Positions 32,182 to 37,057 of a stretch of 37,057 nucleotides of DNA are shown here, in pieces. The notes under the pieces were generated by a model. It was not told the origin of the DNA. It worked only from the letters and a program-made list of their open reading frames with translations, and did no database searches. This DNA comes from Dehalococcoidia bacterium (lineage in GTDB: Bacteria; Chloroflexota; Dehalococcoidia; DSTF01; WHTK01), in contig DATLYJ010000153.1 of NCBI GenBank assembly GCA_035574915.1, positions 1-37,057 on the forward strand, in the 5' to 3' direction. The stretch's first letter is position 1. Every line of letters begins with the position of its first letter. The position numbers and the translations under genes were made by a program.

Positions 32182-32775
32182 TCAGTCCCAGCCGCGCCAC
32201 TCCGTCTTCGCCCGCCACTCGCGCGGGCCGCGGTGGGGGCCGTCGCGCTCGGGGTCGCGGTAGCCGACATAGACGATGCCGGCGATCTCGTCCGACGGCG
32301 AGAGGCCAAACCAGGCCTTAACGTAAGGGTCGAAGGCGCCGTCGCCCGTGCGCCACTGGGCGGCGAGTCCGAGGGCGTGGGCCGCGAGGAGCATGTTTTC
32401 GATCGCCGCGGCACTGGCCTCGAGGTCTTCGACGGGCAGGATCCGCTCGCCGCCCTTCTCCGTGACGTCGTGCTTCACGCCGACAACGATGAGTACCGGA
32501 GAACGCAAGGGCTTTGCGCGCTCGGCGGCGGCGAGCCCCTCGACCTTCTTCTGCTCCTCACCTGCCATGCGCCTGCGCAGGGCCTCCTCCAACACGGCGC
32601 CCATCTCCTCCCGCGCACGGCCAGCCACCACGAAGAAGCGCCAGGGCTGCGTCTCGTGATGGTTCGGGGCCTGGACGGCGGCGGCGAGAAGCTGCTCGAT
32701 GAGTCCTCGCGGAGGCGTGTCCGGCAGGTGCTTGCCGATGCTGCGGCGGGTGTGGATGGCTTCGAGGGCGTCCAT
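32182..32775 (-). CDS. Nitroreductase-family oxidoreductase
   Basis: The 197-residue protein has the FMN-binding nitroreductase pattern: MDALEAIHTRRSIGKHLPDT at the start, AVQAPNHHETQPWRFFVVAG, then EDLEASAAAIENMLLAAHAL and GLAAQWRTGD, ending in IVYVGYRDPERDGP. Such proteins are usually dimeric, FMN-bound, NAD(P)H-dependent reductases of nitro compounds, quinones or enones; the short form resembles YdjA. The natural substrate is unknown. No Shine-Dalgarno is evident; TGTACT five bases before the ATG could be the -10 of a leaderless mRNA. The repeated GTAC around it (GTACCCTGTAC on the minus strand) may be a small operator. Confidence 0.82.
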   Translation of the reverse strand: MDALEAIHTRRSIGKHLPDTPPRGLIEQLLAAAVQAPNHHETQPWRFFVVAGRAREEMGAVLEEALRRRMAGEEQKKVEGLAAAERAKPLRSPVLIVVGVKHDVTEKGGERILPVEDLEASAAAIENMLLAAHALGLAAQWRTGDGAFDPYVKAWFGLSPSDEIAGIVYVGYRDPERDGPHRGPREWRAKTEWRGWD

Positions 32776-33026
32776 GCGTTAGTACAGGGTACAGAGTCCA
32801 TGCCGTAGCGTCGCGTCAGCGCGCGCTGCTCCGCCAGCTCCCAAGCGTTGCCATGGCGCGTCGTTTCCCCGCCCCGGCACCAACGTTAGCTTCCACCGGC
32901 ATGTTCGAACGCGGGAACACTCGGATGTCAGCGCCTGGGACTGGCCCTCCCGGCCCCGCCGGCCGACGTCCTGGGGATTCGGGTTCGGATGCCCGCCGCT
33001 CCCGGGCCGGCGGCCGGAGGTCCGCG

Positions 33027-35273
33027 CTAGGCCAGCAGCTCGAGCGGCGCGAATGACAGCAGCAGCTTCTTCACGCCCGCCTCTCCCTTGAACGCCACCA
33101 CCACCTCCTGGTCCGTCCCCGAAGCAGTCGGGACGCACGACACCACGATTCCCTCGCCGAACTTCGCGTGTCGCACATGGTCCCCGGCCGAGAACGACCC
33201 CCCGTTCCCCCGCCGCCCCAGCGGCGCTGCCTCGCGCTCACGCCAGCCCGGCGGCATGTTCGACCCCACCCGCTCGCGCACCGCATCCAGCGTCCGCATC
33301 GGCCGCTGGTACGCTTGCTCGACGCCCTGGTGGGCGGCATGCACCAACTCCGGCGGCAGGTCCTTCAGGAACCGCGACGGCGGGTTGTGGCCGCCCTGCC
33401 CCATCAGAGAGCGCCTGAAAGCCCGGAGCAGGTACAACCTGTCCTTGGCCCGGGTCACGCCGACGTACGCCAGCCGCCGCTCCTCCTCCATCTGCGCCGG
33501 GTCATCGAAGCTGCGTATGTGGGGCAGGATGCCCTCCTCCATCCCCGTGATCATCACAACCGGGAACTCCAGCCCCTTGGCGGCGTGGAGCGTGATCAGC
33601 GTCACGGCGTCGACCTTGTCGTCGTACTCGTCCTGGTCGGACATCAGCGCCACGTCCTCCAGGAAGCGCATCAGCGCGTGCTCCGGCTCCAGCTCGTCGA
33701 ACTGGGCCGCGACGTTCACCAGCTCCTGGACGTTCTCCCAGCGCTCCTCCGCGTCGCCTTCGAAGGCCGCGTACAGGTACTCGCGGTAATGGGTCTTCGC
33801 CAGCACGTGCTGCACCAGGCGCGACAGCGTCAGCACCGGCGCCTCGGTGATGATCTGCGCCATGAGGTCGACGAAGCCGACGAGCGCCGTCCGCGCCGTC
33901 TGGGCGAATGGCCCCTGCTGTCCGCCCTCGAGGGGCGAGGCCGCCATCGTCTGCAGCGCCGCGTATACAGGCACCTCAAGCTGCCGCGCCCAGTTCTCCA
34001 GCTCGTCGAGGGTCTTGGCGCCGATGCGGCGCGGCGGCACGTTGATCACCCGGTTCAGGCTGATCGAGTCATAAGGGTTCAGGACCAGGCGCAAGTAAGC
34101 GAGGACATCCTTGACCTCCTTGCGCTCGTAAAAGCGCGTGCCTCCGACCAGACGGTAGGGGATGCGTTCTGCTACCAGCCGCTCCTCCAGCGCGCGGGAT
34201 TGCGCGTTTGTCCGGTACAACACGGCGATGTCCTGCCGGCGCACGCTCTGTCGCGTCAGGCGCTTGATCTCGGAGGCCACGAAGGCGGCCTCTTCTTCTT
34301 CGTTGTACGCCTCGTACACCACAATGGGGTCGCCGCGGCCCCTGTCGGTCCAGAGGTTCTTCTCCTTGCGCTGTTTGTTCGCGGCGATGATGCGCAGCGC
34401 GCCGTCGAGGATCGTCTGCGTGGAGCGGTAGTTCTGCTCCAGGCGCACGACCTTCGCCCGCGGGTAGTCGTGCTCGAAGTTGAGGATGTTGCGGATGTCG
34501 GCCGAGCGCCAGGAGTAGATCGACTGGTCGGGGTCACCGACGACGCAGATGTTCGCCTCGGGAGGCGGCGCGATGAGCTTGGCGAGGGCATACTGGGCGA
34601 CATTCGTGTCCTGGAATTCGTCGATCAGGACGTGGCGGTAGCGCTCGCGGTAGCGCTCGCGGATGTCGGGGCACTCCCGGAACAGCTCCACCGCCTTCGC
34701 GAGGATGTCGTCGAAGTCCAGGCCATGGTTCTCATCGAGCAACGCCTGGTACCGGGACCACACCCGCGCCACGATCTCCTCGTTGTAGTCCTTGACCGCC
34801 CGCGCGAACGACTGCGGCGTCCCGAGCTCGCTCTTGGAGCGCGAGATCGCGGAGAGGATTGCCCGCGGCGCGTACTGCCGCGGGTCCAGGTGGTACTCCG
34901 ACAGCACCTTCTTCACCAGCGCCACCTGGTCGGCGTCATCGAAGATCGCGAAGCCGCGCGGCACGCCGATGGCCTCGCCGTCGATGCGGAGCCAGCGCGC
35001 GCAGACAGCGTGGAAGGTGCCGAGCGTCAGGCCGCCGCCGATGCCGCCGAGGAGCTTTTCGACCCGGTCCCGCAACTCGCGCGCGGCCTTGTTCGTGAAG
35101 GTCACGGCGACAACTTCATAGGGGCGGGCCGCCCCCTCGGTGATCAGGTGCGCGATGCGGTGGGCGATAACCCGCGTCTTGCCGCTCCCGGGACCGGCGA
35201 GGATCAGCAAGGGCCCGGAGGTCGTCGTCACGGCATCGTGCTGGGCTGGGTTCAGGCCTTCGAGGATGGACAT
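33027..35273 (-). CDS. uvrD: UvrD/PcrA-family superfamily 1 DNA helicase
   Basis: The 748-residue ATP-dependent 3'-5' DNA helicase has its motifs in order: a Q motif with LNPAQ, Walker A AGPGSGKT at 26-33, FTNKAARELRDRV (Ia), LIDEFQDTN (II), VGDPDQSIYSWRSADI (III), VRLEQNYRST (IV), LHAAKGLEFPVVMITGMEEG (V) and YVGVTRAKDRLYL (VI). The C-terminal segment (DHVRHAKFGEGIVVS) is the PcrA-type tail that binds RNA polymerase in known homologues. Such helicases act in nucleotide excision repair, replication restart and removal of protein from DNA. It runs leftward, with a 251-base gap to the nitroreductase, and diverges from acs. PcrA and UvrD cannot be separated with confidence here. Confidence 0.95.
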   Translation of the reverse strand: MSILEGLNPAQHDAVTTTSGPLLILAGPGSGKTRVIAHRIAHLITEGAARPYEVVAVTFTNKAARELRDRVEKLLGGIGGGLTLGTFHAVCARWLRIDGEAIGVPRGFAIFDDADQVALVKKVLSEYHLDPRQYAPRAILSAISRSKSELGTPQSFARAVKDYNEEIVARVWSRYQALLDENHGLDFDDILAKAVELFRECPDIRERYRERYRHVLIDEFQDTNVAQYALAKLIAPPPEANICVVGDPDQSIYSWRSADIRNILNFEHDYPRAKVVRLEQNYRSTQTILDGALRIIAANKQRKEKNLWTDRGRGDPIVVYEAYNEEEEAAFVASEIKRLTRQSVRRQDIAVLYRTNAQSRALEERLVAERIPYRLVGGTRFYERKEVKDVLAYLRLVLNPYDSISLNRVINVPPRRIGAKTLDELENWARQLEVPVYAALQTMAASPLEGGQQGPFAQTARTALVGFVDLMAQIITEAPVLTLSRLVQHVLAKTHYREYLYAAFEGDAEERWENVQELVNVAAQFDELEPEHALMRFLEDVALMSDQDEYDDKVDAVTLITLHAAKGLEFPVVMITGMEEGILPHIRSFDDPAQMEEERRLAYVGVTRAKDRLYLLRAFRRSLMGQGGHNPPSRFLKDLPPELVHAAHQGVEQAYQRPMRTLDAVRERVGSNMPPGWREREAAPLGRRGNGGSFSAGDHVRHAKFGEGIVVSCVPTASGTDQEVVVAFKGEAGVKKLLLSFAPLELLA

Positions 35274-35300
35274 CGCGGGCTTTCGGTTAACAGCATCCGG

Positions 35301-35326
35301 CCGCGGCGGCAGCGCGCTGCCCGCGG
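35301..35326. repeat. Inverted repeat upstream of the helicase gene
   Basis: CCGCGG-C-GGCAGC-GC-GCTGCC-C-GCGG is a near-perfect palindrome about 30 bases upstream of the helicase start, in the 235-base divergent region shared with acs. It may form a 5' UTR hairpin or a regulator site. TAGAAT on the minus strand further upstream could be a -10 for the helicase. Confidence 0.4.
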
Positions 35327-35508
35327 TCGCGAGTAAGAGGTCGTGGGGGCATTAGCACGGGCATTCTAGCATGGGCCCGGCCAACGGCTGGCCTGCCCCG
35401 AGCCCGCCGGAGCGTCGTCTCGCATCACTGTAAAGAGGGCCGGATTCTTGATACATTCATGCCGCCTGCCCCGCCTTCCAACACACTGATGCAAGAAGAG
35501 GTCACGTC

Positions 35509-37057
<1,549 letters not shown>

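Noticed and set aside
33168-35336. A 722-codon rightward open frame opposite the helicase
   Set aside because: The helicase motifs on the minus strand are complete. The rightward product is an Arg/Val/Gln-rich shadow.

Overview
The window is GC-rich bacterial DNA with tightly packed genes, many GTG and TTG starts, and several starts without a Shine-Dalgarno sequence. The three solute-binding proteins have Tat-type lipoprotein leaders (Tyr-Trp, then an Arg-Arg-Arg patch, then a lipobox ending Cys-Gly-Gly). There is also a single-chain acyl-CoA carboxylase and a set of family III CoA-transferases. Together these suggest a Chloroflexota lineage such as Dehalococcoidia, or an actinobacterium-like relative. 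That placement is inference; no rRNA or other phylogenetic marker is present. No tRNA, rRNA, CRISPR array or insertion sequence was recognised.

Left region (1-8594), general functions: a truncated DUF2203 gene, a tiny ORF and a TldE/PmbA-type protein run leftward. An MFS transporter diverges from tldE and converges on an aminoglycoside-phosphotransferase-like/P-loop kinase fusion. A PH-domain membrane protein follows, then a PAP2-type membrane phosphatase or transferase with a Thr-Pro tail, and a secreted protein resembling the LssY C-terminal domain.

Centre (8700-31244), a metabolic island made of three repeated modules, each pairing a family 5 ABC solute-binding lipoprotein with family III (CaiB/BaiF) CoA-transferase. 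Module A (rightward): promoter, operator-like palindrome, two permeases, binding protein 1, a stand-alone carboxyltransferase, and a tandem-fused CoA-transferase. Module B (leftward): binding protein 2, a second tandem-fused CoA-transferase and an IclR regulator, with a nucleotidyltransferase further downstream. Diverging from B is a 1136-residue biotin carboxylase-BCCP-carboxyltransferase protein. Module C (rightward): binding protein 3, then a CoA-transferase encoded as two overlapping genes that match the two halves of the fusions. In all three the N-terminal half lacks the aspartate expected at the catalytic site, while the C-terminal half keeps it. No ABC ATPase gene is present. The simplest reading is uptake of related organic acids, activation by CoA transfer and biotin-dependent carboxylation. 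The substrate cannot be read from the sequence.

Right region (31245-37057): about 350 bases without a gene, a mazE-like antitoxin followed by a mazF toxin broken by a one-base frameshift, a nitroreductase, a UvrD/PcrA helicase, and the start of an AMP-forming acetyl-CoA synthetase that runs off the end.
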